DNA from: Oceanicaulis sp.
GTDB lineage: Bacteria > Pseudomonadota > Alphaproteobacteria > Caulobacterales > Maricaulaceae
Assembly: GCA_040112665.1 (NCBI GenBank)
Contig: CP157796.1
Location: 250,813-314,812, forward strand
Reading direction: 5' to 3'
DNA length: 64,000 nt
The notes below the pieces were generated by a model. That model ran no database searches, was not told where the DNA came from, and saw only the letters and a program-made list of their open reading frames with translations. Of this stretch, positions 42,772 through 51,398 are shown piece by piece. The translations under genes and the position numbers were made by a program. The first letter of the stretch is position 1. Every line of letters begins with the position of its first letter.

Positions 42772-44306
42772 GTCTCAGCCTCTCCCCCCGCCTTACGGCG
42801 TGTGTACTCGATCAACCAGTGATCGGGTTCGAAAAGAATACCGTCTCGCTCCATCGCGACCGCGCGCTCGTGGGCTTCGCGCCAGTAAGGCATGTCGGTA
42901 GGTGGATCGATGAGCGAGCCGATCTTGACCAGCGACACGATAACGTCCCGGCGGGCGCCCGCGCTGTCGGGATCGCCCGCCGCGAGATCGCGCGCCAGAC
43001 CGAGATCTTCCTCATAGGCTTTCAGCGCCTCGCCCGTCCGCCCCTGGGCGGCAAGCATGTCGCCCACCTTGTTCAGGCTCACAGACACGTCCCGGCGCGC
43101 GCCTGCGCTGTCGGGATCGCCCGCCGCAAGATCGCGGCAAAGATTGAGACCTTCCTCATAGGCGTTCAGCGCCTCGCCCGTCCGCCCCTGGGCCGCAAGC
43201 ATGTCGCCCACCTTGCTCAGGCTCACAGACACGTCCCGGCGGGCGCCCGCGCTGTCGGGATCGCTTGCCGCAAGATCGCGGCAAAGATTGAGACCTTCCT
43301 CATAGGCGTTCAGCGCCTCGCCCGTCCGCCCCTGCGCCGCAAGCATGTCGCCGACCTTTTCGAGGCTCACCGACACGTCCCGGCGCGCCTCCGCGCTGTC
43401 CGGATCGGCCGCGGCCAGATCGCGCGCAATGGCGAGACCTTCCTCATAGGCTGTCAGCGCCGCGCCCGTCCGCCCCTGAGCTCTAAGCATGTCGCCACGT
43501 GCGTCGAGCGCCACCGAGCGGTCCCGGTCGGAATCGGCGAGGCCAGATGCATGTTCGGCCTCGATCAGCGCGTCCGCCGTCCGTCCAGCGAGCGCGTAGA
43601 GCCGGCTCAGTTCGATTCTGGTCCAGAAGTGATCCGGGTCGTTGTCGCGCGCGTGTTCGAAATTCTTCAAAGCCCGGCCGGTGTTCCGGCCCAGCCAGAG
43701 CGCACCGGCCTCGCGAAAGTTTTCTGCAGCCTCGCGCGCGAAATCGTCCTTCGCCGCTTCGGACTGGCGGGCGAGGCCTTCAAGCTGCGCGGCCGCGTCG
43801 TCGATCCGGTTTTCCGACAGCGCGACCTGGATCGGGCGCTTGCGGGCGTCCTTCGAGGCGAAGATTCGCTCCACCGCTTCGGTAATCGAGCGGGTTTCGT
43901 CAGCGCCGAGCGGGCGGTCGCTCGCACGCTGAATGGAAGCGATGATCCGCTGCTCCATCGCCGCCACGGTCTCGCGCGTCGCGTCGCCGTCTTCGCGCAC
44001 AGCCGCGCGGGTCTGAGTCGCTTCTTCGGTCACCGTCCAATCGATGGCGTCGAGGCGTTTTCTGACCTTGGCGTCGCGCTTGAGAAACTCGCCGAGCGTC
44101 ACCCCGGGCGGAGCGAACAGGGTCGACCAGATGGACAGAACCAACCCGGCCGCGCTGGTCAGCGCCGACACGGCGAGCGCGTAGAGCTTCCATGAGGACG
44201 GGTCGAGCCGGTCTTCGCCGAGCCCGCTCGCAAAGGTCCCTACGAACGCGCATCCGCCGAGCAATATAAGTCCGAGGGACACGAAGATGAGCTTGATTTT
44301 CGCCAT
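42768..44306 (-). CDS. Membrane-anchored TPR protein with four 48-residue tandem repeats
   Basis: The 512-residue protein has two N-terminal membrane spans (about 5-27 and 41-63), the first with a possible lipobox (LGGCA). A helical region follows (70-200), then a TPR domain. Residues 270-461 are four 48-residue repeats of the type VGDMLAAQGRTGEALNAYEE plus a second helix ending in DPDSAGARRDVSVSL. The repeats are nearly identical in protein and DNA, especially the second and third. The solenoid probably binds a partner protein; none can be named. It is coupled to the SolA-type gene (ATGA). There is no enzymatic domain, unlike NACHT- or CHAT-linked TPR proteins with similar repeats. Confidence 0.87.
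   Translation of the reverse strand: MAKIKLIFVSLGLILLGGCAFVGTFASGLGEDRLDPSSWKLYALAVSALTSAAGLVLSIWSTLFAPPGVTLGEFLKRDAKVRKRLDAIDWTVTEEATQTRAAVREDGDATRETVAAMEQRIIASIQRASDRPLGADETRSITEAVERIFASKDARKRPIQVALSENRIDDAAAQLEGLARQSEAAKDDFAREAAENFREAGALWLGRNTGRALKNFEHARDNDPDHFWTRIELSRLYALAGRTADALIEAEHASGLADSDRDRSVALDARGDMLRAQGRTGAALTAYEEGLAIARDLAAADPDSAEARRDVSVSLEKVGDMLAAQGRTGEALNAYEEGLNLCRDLAASDPDSAGARRDVSVSLSKVGDMLAAQGRTGEALNAYEEGLNLCRDLAAGDPDSAGARRDVSVSLNKVGDMLAAQGRTGEALKAYEEDLGLARDLAAGDPDSAGARRDVIVSLVKIGSLIDPPTDMPYWREAHERAVAMERDGILFEPDHWLIEYTRRKAGGEAET
42924..43499 (-). repeat. Four tandem 144-bp repeats inside the TPR gene
   Basis: Period is exactly 144 bp, seen from ACGTCCCG landmarks at 42943, 43087, 43231 and 43375. 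Units two and three differ by fewer than ten bases by eye. The outer two have diverged more. In-frame period means copy number can change without breaking the gene. Confidence 0.93.
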
Positions 44307-44367
44307 GGCGCCGCCTCCGCCCGCATTATCGGCGAGGCGAGCGGCCCGGTAAACCTTCGCGCGAGCC

Positions 44368-45519
44368 CTACTCCGCCGCGCTGGACGCAGCTTCAGCCGC
44401 TTCGCGTTCGGCTTTCATCTTCGCGGCCTTGTCTTCGACGGCCTCGACGATGCGCTCGATCATGGTTTCGTTGGAGACTTTTTCGGTCGCCTTGCCGGCG
44501 AAATACATCATGCCCGAGCCCGCGCCGCCGCCGGTGAAACCCAGATCGGTGTAGGTCGCCTCGCCGGGGCCGTTGACCACGCAGCCGATGATCGACAGCG
44601 AGATGGGCTCGTGGACATGCTCGAGCCGGCGCTCCAGCGTCTCGACGGTCTTGATGACGTCGAAGCCCTGACGCGCGCAGCTGGGACAGGCGATGATGTT
44701 CACGCCGCGGGTCCGAAGGCCGAGAGATTTCAGGATGTCGTAGCCGACCTTGATCTCCTCGACCGGATCGGCGCTCAAGGACACCCGGATCGTGTCGCCG
44801 ATCCCCGCCCAGAGCAGAGAGCCCAGACCGATCGCGCTTTTCACTCCGCCGGTGCGCAGGCCGCCGGCTTCGGTCACGCCCAGATGGAGCGGCGCGTCGG
44901 TGGCCTCGGCGAGCTGCTGATAGGCGGCGACGGTGAGGAAGACGTCGGACGCCTTCACCGAGATCTTGTAGTTCTGAAAATCCAGCTCTTCGAGGATGCG
45001 CGCGTGTTCGAGCGCGCTCTCCACCATCGCTTCGGGGCAGGGCTCGCCGTATTTTTCAAGAAGATGGCGCTCCAGCGAGCCGGCGTTCACCCCGATGCGG
45101 ATCGCGCAGCCATTGTTCTTGGCCGCCTGCACGACCTCGCGCACCCGGTCCATCGAACCGATGTTTCCCGGATTGATGCGAAGGCAGGCCGCGCCGGCCT
45201 CGGCGGCCTCGATGCCGCGCTTGTAGTGAAAATGGATGTCCGCGACGAGCGGGACCCTGGCTTCCTTCGCGATGGTCCGGAAGGCGGCGGTGGCATCCGT
45301 GTCCGGGCAGCTGACCCGCACGATGTCCGCGCCCACCTCTTCGAGCCGGCGGATCTGGTCGATCGTCGCTTTCGCGTCGGACGTCGGGGTGTTGGTCATC
45401 GACTGCACCGAGATCGGTGCGTCGCCGCCCACTTCGACCGAGCCGACGCGGATCTTGCGGCTCTCGCGCCGGTCGATCATGCGCCAGGGGCGGACCTGAG
45501 TGTGCGCTTCGACAGACAT
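44368..45519 (-). CDS. ispG: 4-hydroxy-3-methylbut-2-en-1-yl diphosphate synthase
   Basis: IspG reduces methylerythritol cyclodiphosphate to HMBPP in the MEP isoprenoid pathway, using a 4Fe-4S cluster. The 383-residue protein has the TIM-barrel segment [17 protein letters not shown] and cluster cysteines in [10 protein letters not shown] (near 276-280) and [10 protein letters not shown] (near 311). The C-terminal Ala/Glu tail ([15 protein letters not shown]) is an unconserved extension. The ATG at 45519 begins [18 protein letters not shown]. It is a single gene, separated from the CsbD gene by a hairpin. Confidence 0.96.
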   Translation of the reverse strand: MSVEAHTQVRPWRMIDRRESRKIRVGSVEVGGDAPISVQSMTNTPTSDAKATIDQIRRLEEVGADIVRVSCPDTDATAAFRTIAKEARVPLVADIHFHYKRGIEAAEAGAACLRINPGNIGSMDRVREVVQAAKNNGCAIRIGVNAGSLERHLLEKYGEPCPEAMVESALEHARILEELDFQNYKISVKASDVFLTVAAYQQLAEATDAPLHLGVTEAGGLRTGGVKSAIGLGSLLWAGIGDTIRVSLSADPVEEIKVGYDILKSLGLRTRGVNIIACPSCARQGFDVIKTVETLERRLEHVHEPISLSIIGCVVNGPGEATYTDLGFTGGGAGSGMMYFAGKATEKVSNETMIERIVEAVEDKAAKMKAEREAAEAASSAAE

Positions 45520-45581
45520 GGCGTTCTCCGTCCGGGTCGCGTCAGCGGAAGATATATGCCGCCCCGGGCCCGAACGCGAGC

Positions 45582-45617
45582 CCCCGCCGTCCGGACGAAG
45601 GGGGCCGAACGGCGGGG
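45582..45617 (-). terminator. Terminator-like hairpin after the CsbD gene
   Basis: CCCCGCCGT (45582-45590) pairs with ACGGCGGGG (45609-45617), 11 bp past the CsbD stop on the minus strand. There is no U tract, so termination may be weak. Confidence 0.4.
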
Positions 45618-45628
45618 ATCGCAGGGGT

Positions 45629-45847
45629 CTACTCGCGGCGGCGGTCGTCGTCCTGCTTGTCCATCCAGTCGTTTACTTCGCGGTCGGCTTCGTCCTTGGA
45701 CTTGCCGTAGCGCTCCTGGATCTTGCCAGAGAGCTTCTGGGAGTCGCCTTCGACGGTCTTCAGATCGTCGTCTGTGAGCTTGCCCCACTGGCGCTTGGCG
45801 TCGCCCTGAAGCTGGTTCCATTTACCTTTGAGCTGGTCGGCGTGCAT
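45629..45847 (-). CDS. CsbD-family stress protein
   Basis: The 72-residue, highly charged protein begins [20 protein letters not shown] and continues [15 protein letters not shown], the CsbD signature. CsbD proteins are abundant, mostly helical and induced by general stress in several bacteria; their molecular function is unknown. The start at 45847 is preceded by a good AAGGAG site; an in-frame ATG further upstream has none. It is monocistronic-looking, 68 bp downstream of the PstS gene. Confidence 0.9.
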   Translation of the reverse strand: MHADQLKGKWNQLQGDAKRQWGKLTDDDLKTVEGDSQKLSGKIQERYGKSKDEADREVNDWMDKQDDDRRRE

Positions 45848-45915
45848 GGCGGATCTCCTTTCCTGATACCGGTGAAGGATCAACCGCCTGCACGGCCCGG
45901 CCGTTCCCGCGAACG

Positions 45916-47130
45916 CTAGTTCGACGGCGCCCGCATGGGCTGAAGCGCGCGGGCGTCTTCGGCGACCTGTTCGCGGCGCTGTTCGGGCAGCGCGATCAGC
46001 CCGCGTTCGGCGAGATAGCCGAACGGGCCCCAGGCTTCCTCGCTGGTCAGCTCCTCGACGAACGGGACCAGGCCCGGCGCGACGCCCTGATGCTGGGTCT
46101 TCACATAGACGTAGAGCGAGCGGGAGATCGGATAGACGCCCTCGGCGATGTTCTCATAGGTCGGCTCCACCCCGTCCACGAGCGCGGCCTGGATCCGGTC
46201 GCCGTTCTGCTCGAGGAAGGAATAGCCGAACAGGCCGAAGGCGTTGGGCGCGTTGGCCAGGGTCTGCACGATGGCGTTGTCGTTCTCGCCTGAATCCACC
46301 CAGGCACCGTCCTCGCGGATGCGCGCGGCGAGCTGTTCGAAGCGGGACTCGTTGGCCTCCTGGATTTCCGCCAGGCAGTCGATCCGCTCCGCGCCCAGGA
46401 ACATGCCGAGTTCGACGAAGGCGTCGCGCGTGCCCGAGGTGGGCGGCGGGCCGAACACCTCGATCCGCGAGGTCGGCAGGTCCGGATCGACGTCCGACCA
46501 GCGCGTGAACGGGTTCGCCACGAAGCTCTCGCAGCTATAGCCGGCCACATCGGAGAAGCTCGCCCCGGCGCGCAGGGCGCCCGACCCGTCGAGCAGCGGT
46601 TCGCCGGCGGCGTTCACAGGCATCGGCACCTCGGCGCTGAGCGCCAGGAACAGGTCCTGCTTTTCGATGTTCATGGCTTCGGATTCGATGGCGTTGCCCA
46701 GAACGATGCCGTCAAACCCGATCGGAACCTCGGTGATCGCGGTGACGCCGTTGTCCTGGCACAGCTGGTATTCGCTGGCCTTGATCGGGCGCGAGGCGCC
46801 GGTGGCGTCGGGATAGGTCAGCCCCACCCCGGCGCAGAACAGGTTCATGCCCCCGCCTGTGCCGGTCGCCTCGACCACCGGAGTGGGAAAACCGGTCTTC
46901 GCGCCGAAATTCTCGGCCACCGCCGTGGTGAAGGGAAAGACGGTCGAGGAACCCACGATCCGCAGGCCCTGCCGGCCGCCTGCGGCCGAGCCCGCCGCGG
47001 CCGTGGTCTCTTCGGCGGCGCGTGGTGCGGGATCTTCGGAGACGTCGCTCAGCACGATTTCCTCGCGCTGTTCGCAGCCCGCGATCATGGCCGCCGCAGC
47101 GAGGCCGGCGGCGAGGGTGAAACGGTTCAT
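45916..47130 (-). CDS. pstS: PstS-type phosphate-binding lipoprotein
   Basis: The 404-residue substrate-binding protein has a lipoprotein signal (MIAGC, Cys19) and a low-complexity linker. The phosphate-binding segments are GSSTVFPFTTAVAENF, ATGTGGGMNLFC and PTSGTRDAFVE. Periplasmic PstS delivers phosphate to PstCAB, but no pstC, pstA, pstB or phoU follows; the next gene is CsbD. Thus it is either an orphan copy or its transporter lies elsewhere. A PHO-box-like site lies 49-66 bp upstream. The extended length and internal cysteines (LCQDN, SCESF) resemble the longer PstS forms of marine alphaproteobacteria. Confidence 0.9.
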   Translation of the reverse strand: MNRFTLAAGLAAAAMIAGCEQREEIVLSDVSEDPAPRAAEETTAAAGSAAGGRQGLRIVGSSTVFPFTTAVAENFGAKTGFPTPVVEATGTGGGMNLFCAGVGLTYPDATGASRPIKASEYQLCQDNGVTAITEVPIGFDGIVLGNAIESEAMNIEKQDLFLALSAEVPMPVNAAGEPLLDGSGALRAGASFSDVAGYSCESFVANPFTRWSDVDPDLPTSRIEVFGPPPTSGTRDAFVELGMFLGAERIDCLAEIQEANESRFEQLAARIREDGAWVDSGENDNAIVQTLANAPNAFGLFGYSFLEQNGDRIQAALVDGVEPTYENIAEGVYPISRSLYVYVKTQHQGVAPGLVPFVEELTSEEAWGPFGYLAERGLIALPEQRREQVAEDARALQPMRAPSN

Positions 47131-47418
47131 TCAGGTCTCCAGAATCGGCTCGGTCGGGCGCGATGAAACCAGACCGGCGCGTCATGCGTATGACAGTGTG
47201 TTGCGGCGGGGTTTGGCCCTTCGGGACGCCTGTTTCAAGGCCTTGCGCTGAGGCGCGCTCCGCCGAGGGAAGACGACGATGGAGCGGACCCATTCCAAGC
47301 GAGCCCCCGGACCCCGGAAATTTCACTTTACACCACCCCGGCGATGACTTAGTGCCACCGATCCCGGCGGAGGTGACGATGCCGGATTGGGTTAACAGCA
47401 AGCAGGGGGTTCCGTGAG
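47131..47418. other. 288-bp control region between divergent pstS and decarboxylase genes
   Basis: No gene is supported here. Besides the PHO-box-like site (47179-47196), the region contains GGGTTAACAGC near 47390, a relatively AT-rich patch (GGAAATTTCACTTTACACC near 47319-47337) that could hold the decarboxylase promoter, and a ribosome-binding AGGGGG before the TTG start at 47419. Confidence 0.5.
47179..47196 (-). promoter_or_regulatory. PHO-box-like sequence upstream of pstS
   Basis: On the minus strand it reads CTGTCATACGCATGACGC: one perfect PhoB half-site, then a poor second half-site (about 12 of 18 overall, hand-scored). It lies 49-66 bp before the pstS start. It also contains the inverted repeat TCAT-GCGT-ATGA. 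Confidence 0.4.
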
Positions 47419-48663
47419 TTGTCACGTTACGATACGCCCCTGGACCTGGTCCGCTCTCGGCCTGTCGAAGGCCCGGTCGCCTGCGCGCGGCCCGATCGAC
47501 TGACGATCGCAGCGAACTGGTTCCAGACAAATTTTCCGGGCGAGGTCCTTTACGCGGTCAAGGCCAACCCGTCCCCGTGGGTCGTCGATGCGCTTTACGG
47601 CGCCGGCATCCGCTGGTTCGACGTGGCCTCTCTGCCCGAGGTCGAGCTGATTTCATCGCGCTGTCCCGGCGCGACCATGGCCTTCATGCACCCGGTCAAA
47701 AGCCGGCACGCCATTCGGCGCGCCTATTTCGACCATGGCGTGAAGATCTTCGTGCTCGACTGCGAAGCCGAGCTGAACAAGATCCTTGAAGAGACCGGTC
47801 ACGCCAGGGACCTCATTCTCGTCGTGCGCCTGGCCGTCTCCAATGACGGCGCGACCCTGCCGCTGGCGGGCAAGTTCGGCGCGGGCGAGGACGAGGCGCC
47901 CGATCTCATCCGCAAGGCGCGCGCGCACGCCTGGGAGCTGGGCGTCAGCTTCCATGTCGGCAGCCAGTGCATGGCGCCGAGCGCCTATCGCTCGGCCATG
48001 ATGGAGGCCAGCCGCCTGATCGTGAAAGCGGGCGTCACCGTGGACATCGTCGATGTCGGCGGCGGCTTCCCGTCGATCTATCCCGGCATGACGCCGCCGC
48101 CCATGGGCGAGTACGTCGCGGCCATCCGGTCGGCCTTCGAGGAGATGATGGTCCTTGAAAACGCCGATCTGTGGTGCGAGCCGGGCCGCGCGCTGATCGC
48201 CGAGGCGGTGTCGGTGCTGACCCGTGTCGAGCTGGTGAAGGTGAACGCCGTCTACATGAACGACGGCTCCTACGGCTGCCTGTTCGACATCGTTCACGCC
48301 AAATGGCCGTTCCCGATGCGCGTGCACCGCGCGGACGGGTCGCCCAGCGAGCAGACCGCGGAGTTCAAGCTTTACGGGCCGACCTGCGATTCCATCGATT
48401 CCATGCCGGGCCCCTACGCCCTGCCGGCCGATCTGCGCGAAGGCGACGTGATCGAGTTCGGCATGCTGGGCGCGTACGGCACGGCGATGGCGACGCGCTT
48501 CAACGGTTTCGGGGACGTGGAGACCGTCAAGGTCGCCGACTTCCCCTGGGCCTCGATGTATTCCGACGCCGCCGTGCCGCTGCCTGAAACCGGCGGCCGT
48601 GTGGTGCCCTTCGCGCGCGGCCTGCGCCGGCGCAGAACCCGACTTATGAAGAGACGTGGATGA
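47419..48663 (+). CDS. Fold-III PLP ornithine/lysine decarboxylase-like enzyme
   Basis: The 414-residue protein is a group IV (alanine-racemase-fold) amino-acid decarboxylase. The PLP lysine is K48 in LYAVKANPSPW, the phosphate-binding loop is DVGGGFPSIYPG, CEPGRALIAEA binds PLP, and the active-site cysteine lies in YGPTCDSIDS (near 322). These features fit eukaryotic-like ornithine decarboxylase or the alphaproteobacterial Orn/Lys enzyme, making putrescine and/or cadaverine. The start is a TTG at 47419, ten bases after AGGGGG; no in-frame ATG precedes it. The stop overlaps the next ATG (ATGA), coupling it to the deoxyhypusine-synthase homologue. Confidence 0.9.
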   Translation: MSRYDTPLDLVRSRPVEGPVACARPDRLTIAANWFQTNFPGEVLYAVKANPSPWVVDALYGAGIRWFDVASLPEVELISSRCPGATMAFMHPVKSRHAIRRAYFDHGVKIFVLDCEAELNKILEETGHARDLILVVRLAVSNDGATLPLAGKFGAGEDEAPDLIRKARAHAWELGVSFHVGSQCMAPSAYRSAMMEASRLIVKAGVTVDIVDVGGGFPSIYPGMTPPPMGEYVAAIRSAFEEMMVLENADLWCEPGRALIAEAVSVLTRVELVKVNAVYMNDGSYGCLFDIVHAKWPFPMRVHRADGSPSEQTAEFKLYGPTCDSIDSMPGPYALPADLREGDVIEFGMLGAYGTAMATRFNGFGDVETVKVADFPWASMYSDAAVPLPETGGRVVPFARGLRRRRTRLMKRRG

Positions 48664-49709
48664 CTGAGAAATCCAACCGCAAGGCCGAGCTTCTTTCCAG
48701 CCCGGTCGAGCATATCGACATCGCCAGCTTCGACGGCCGCGTGATCATCGATGCGTGGGAGAAGATGAGCTTCTCCTCGCGCGACGCCGCGCGCGCTGCG
48801 CGGATCCTGCAGCAGGCGGTCGCCGATCCGGACTGCTCAGTGATCCTCACCCTGGCCGGTTCGACCAGCGCCGGCGGCTGCATGCATGTCTGGCGCGACA
48901 TGGTGCGCAACAACATGATCGACGCGATCGTGGCCACCGGCGCGTCCATCGTGGACATGGACTTCTTCGAGGCGCTCGGCTTCAAGCACTATCAGGCCAG
49001 CGAGATCCCCGACGATCGCGTGCTGCGCGATCTGTATATCGACCGGATCTACGACACCTATATCGACGAAGAAGAGCTTCAGACCACCGACCACACGATC
49101 GGCGAGATCGCCGACTCCCTGCCCGCCAAGCCGATGTCCTCGCGCGCCTTCATCAAGGCGATGGGCAAGTGGCTGGCCGACGGCAACGCGAAGAAGGAAG
49201 GCTCCCTCATCGAGGAGTGCTACCATCACGGCGTGCCGATCTTCGTGCCGGCGTTTTCCGACTGCTCGGCGGGCTTCGGCCTCGTCAAGCACCAGGTCGA
49301 GCGCATGAAGAAGGGCGAGGGCTATCTGTCCATCGACAGCGTCGCCGACTTCCGCGAGCTGACCGACATCAAGATCAAGGCGGGCAAGACCGGCCTGTTC
49401 ATGGTCGGCGGCGGCGTGCCGAAGAACTTCGCTCAGGACACCGTCGTGTGCGCGGAGATCCTCGGCCATGAAGACGTCTCCATGCACGCCTACGCCGTGC
49501 AGATCACCGTGGCCGACGTGCGCGACGGCGCCTGCTCGTCCTCGACGCTGAAAGAGGCGTGCAGCTGGGGCAAGGTGGACGTGGCGCTCGAGCAGATGGT
49601 CTACGCCGAAGCCACGACCGTGGCCCCGGTCATCGTCTCCGACGTCTTCCACCGCGGCGCCTGGAAAAACCGTCCGCGTCACCGCTACGGCGACATGTTC
49701 GAGGACTAG
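48660..49709 (+). CDS. Deoxyhypusine synthase-family protein, probable aminobutyltransferase of polyamine metabolism
   Basis: The 349-residue protein is homologous to eukaryotic/archaeal deoxyhypusine synthase. It shows LAGSTSAGGCMHVWRDM (NAD site), VPIFVPAFSDCSAGFGL, MVGGGVPKNF, and the active-site lysine near residue 305 in CSWGKVDVALEQM, matching the SWGK of human DHS. DHS moves the aminobutyl group of spermidine to a lysine of eIF5A. Bacteria lack eIF5A, so the acceptor here is probably a diamine, giving homospermidine or a similar polyamine. Coupling to an Orn/Lys decarboxylase supports this. The terminator at 49735 closes the two-gene operon. Product identity is inference. Confidence 0.9.
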   Translation: MTEKSNRKAELLSSPVEHIDIASFDGRVIIDAWEKMSFSSRDAARAARILQQAVADPDCSVILTLAGSTSAGGCMHVWRDMVRNNMIDAIVATGASIVDMDFFEALGFKHYQASEIPDDRVLRDLYIDRIYDTYIDEEELQTTDHTIGEIADSLPAKPMSSRAFIKAMGKWLADGNAKKEGSLIEECYHHGVPIFVPAFSDCSAGFGLVKHQVERMKKGEGYLSIDSVADFRELTDIKIKAGKTGLFMVGGGVPKNFAQDTVVCAEILGHEDVSMHAYAVQITVADVRDGACSSSTLKEACSWGKVDVALEQMVYAEATTVAPVIVSDVFHRGAWKNRPRHRYGDMFED

Positions 49710-49734
49710 GGTCTACGCCGGTCCTGAAACGAAG

Positions 49735-49763
49735 CGCCCCGCGGGAGACCGCGGGGCGTTTTT
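49735..49763 (+). terminator. Rho-independent terminator of the polyamine operon
   Basis: CGCCCCGCGG (49735-49744) pairs with CCGCGGGGCG (49749-49758) around GAGA, followed by TTTTT. It may also serve the convergent DUF1206 gene, whose transcript reads CTTCGTTTC after the stem. Confidence 0.9.
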
Positions 49764-49773
49764 CGTTTCGGCC

Positions 49774-50613
49774 TCACGCGTGCGCGCTCGGGCCGAAGTC
49801 CATCCTTCGGCTCTGCACGAAGGAGTAGAGCCCGTAGCCGGCGAGCGCGAGCGCGCCAAGGACATAGAGGAAAACGCCGTAGGGCTGCTGCCTCAGCCAG
49901 GTGATCGCGCCCGACAGCCCCTTCGCGTCGGAAGGGTCGACCTGCCAGCCGGCCAGGATCACGAACACGCCGACCACCATGAACAGCGCGCCGCGCAGCC
50001 CGATGGCCGCCGCGATGACGCCGGTCGTCCGGCCCGCCCAGCCGCCGAGGTCGAGATCGTCCTTCCACTCGCCCTTCCAGGCGCGCCAGATCTGCGCCCC
50101 GCCGATGCCGAGCAGCACCAGGCCGAGCACGATCGCCAGCGCCGGGCCGAAGGGCTGTTCGAGCAGCCATTGCACGGTCTTCTGCGTCGCGCCGCCACCG
50201 CCGCCTTCGCCCTGGTTGCGCCCGAACAGCACCGCGATCGCGGCGAGGCCGACCAGCGCATAGCCTCCGCCCGAAGCGGCCATGCCGGCGCGGGCGAGCG
50301 CGCCCTCGGCGTCCCGGCCCTCGTCGGAGGTGTCCATGCCCGCCTCGATGAAGCGCCAGATCGCGTAGAGAAACAGCCCAAGACCGATCGCGGCGAGCAG
50401 GATCTGGCCGTAGATCTCGGTCTCCAGCCACTGGAAGGCCTCGCTGGGGCGCACGCCTTCCTGGCCGCCCTCCGCGCCGCCGCCTCCGCCGCCGGGCAGG
50501 AACACCGCGCGCAGCATCAGCCCGGCGATCAGGGCGTAGACGACCGCGCGGGCGAACAGCCCGGTCCGGCCGACGATCTCGTAGGTCTTGGAGGTCTCAG
50601 GTCGTTTTTGCAT
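49774..50613 (-). CDS. DUF1206 six-span membrane protein
   Basis: The 279-residue protein has six hydrophobic spans arranged as three pairs, each beginning with a GRTGLFARAVVYALIAG-like, RAGMAASGGGYALVGL or GLRGALFMVVGVFVILAG block. This threefold repeat is the DUF1206 pattern. Gly-rich loops (PGGGGGGAEGG; GEGGGGGA) separate the pairs. Function of the family is unknown; an inner-membrane location is expected. It is a single gene, convergent with the polyamine operon and divergent from the second MarC gene. Confidence 0.88.
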   Translation of the reverse strand: MQKRPETSKTYEIVGRTGLFARAVVYALIAGLMLRAVFLPGGGGGGAEGGQEGVRPSEAFQWLETEIYGQILLAAIGLGLFLYAIWRFIEAGMDTSDEGRDAEGALARAGMAASGGGYALVGLAAIAVLFGRNQGEGGGGGATQKTVQWLLEQPFGPALAIVLGLVLLGIGGAQIWRAWKGEWKDDLDLGGWAGRTTGVIAAAIGLRGALFMVVGVFVILAGWQVDPSDAKGLSGAITWLRQQPYGVFLYVLGALALAGYGLYSFVQSRRMDFGPSAHA

Positions 50614-50747
50614 GGCCGGTGAACGTTGCCGGGCCCGCTTCGATCCCGCTTGTGCGCATACCCGCCCCGGCCCAGGCGGGGCTCGCCTTCCGTCGGGGCA
50701 GGTGTTAAGGCCGGGTCATCCCGCCATTCCAACCGCCGGAGCGCGCC

Positions 50748-51398
50748 ATGGACGCGATCGATTATTCGTTGCTGACCGCTTCTCTGGTCACCTTCTTCGT
50801 GGTCATCGACCCGATCGGCGTCGCGCCGATCTTCGCGAGCCTCACGGAAGGCTCGACCGCCGCGCACAAGCGCAAGATGGCGATCAAGTCGGTGCTGATC
50901 GCCACGGTCGTGCTGTTCGGCTTCGCGATCGGCGGGGAATGGCTGCTGGGCGCGCTGCATGTGAGCCTGGACGCGTTCCGGGCCGCCGGCGGGGTGCTTC
51001 TGTTCATGCTGGCGCTCGACATGATCTTCGAGCACCGCTCCAAACGCCGCGAGGAGCGGGCCGGCGCGCTAAACGAGGCCGACGAGGCGATCCCCGGCAC
51101 CAACGAGGACATCTCCGTCTTCCCCATGGCGATCCCGATGCTGGCCGGCCCCGGCGCGATCGCCTCGGTCATGCTGTTCATGAGCGAGGCCGAAGGCGAC
51201 CGGATCGGTCAGGCGCTGGTCTTCGGCGGGATGGGCGCGATCCTTCTGGTCTGCCTGGTCCTGTTCCTGGCGGTGGGCTGGATCATGCGCGTGATCGGCG
51301 ACACGCTGGCGGCGATGATCACCCGCATTCTCGGCGTGATCCTGGCCGCCCTCGCCGCCCAGTTCATCTTCGACGGGATCGCCGGAGCGCTGCTCTAG
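50748..51398 (+). CDS. MarC-family integral membrane protein, copy 2
   Basis: The 216-residue protein has six spans with the family blocks FFVVIDPIGVAPIFASLTEG, FRAAGGVLLFMLALDMI and AIPMLAGPGAIASVMLF. It resembles the MarC protein at 32937 but is clearly divergent, so the two are paralogues rather than a recent duplication. It has the expected DPIG motif, which is altered to NPLA in the other copy. Transport substrate is unknown. Its stop codon shares CTAG with that of the convergent CorC gene. Confidence 0.9.
   Translation: MDAIDYSLLTASLVTFFVVIDPIGVAPIFASLTEGSTAAHKRKMAIKSVLIATVVLFGFAIGGEWLLGALHVSLDAFRAAGGVLLFMLALDMIFEHRSKRREERAGALNEADEAIPGTNEDISVFPMAIPMLAGPGAIASVMLFMSEAEGDRIGQALVFGGMGAILLVCLVLFLAVGWIMRVIGDTLAAMITRILGVILAALAAQFIFDGIAGALL

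Noticed and set aside
42924..43499. Regular repeats suspected as a CRISPR array
   Set aside because: The period is 144 bp, in frame, with no short repeat/spacer alternation; they are coding TPR repeats.
47163..47417. Short frame between pstS and the decarboxylase gene
   Set aside because: It has no ribosome-binding site or recognisable motif and covers the region that must contain two divergent promoters.
48660..49709. Genuine deoxyhypusine synthase acting on eIF5A
   Set aside because: Bacteria lack eIF5A and hypusine; the operon context is polyamine synthesis.
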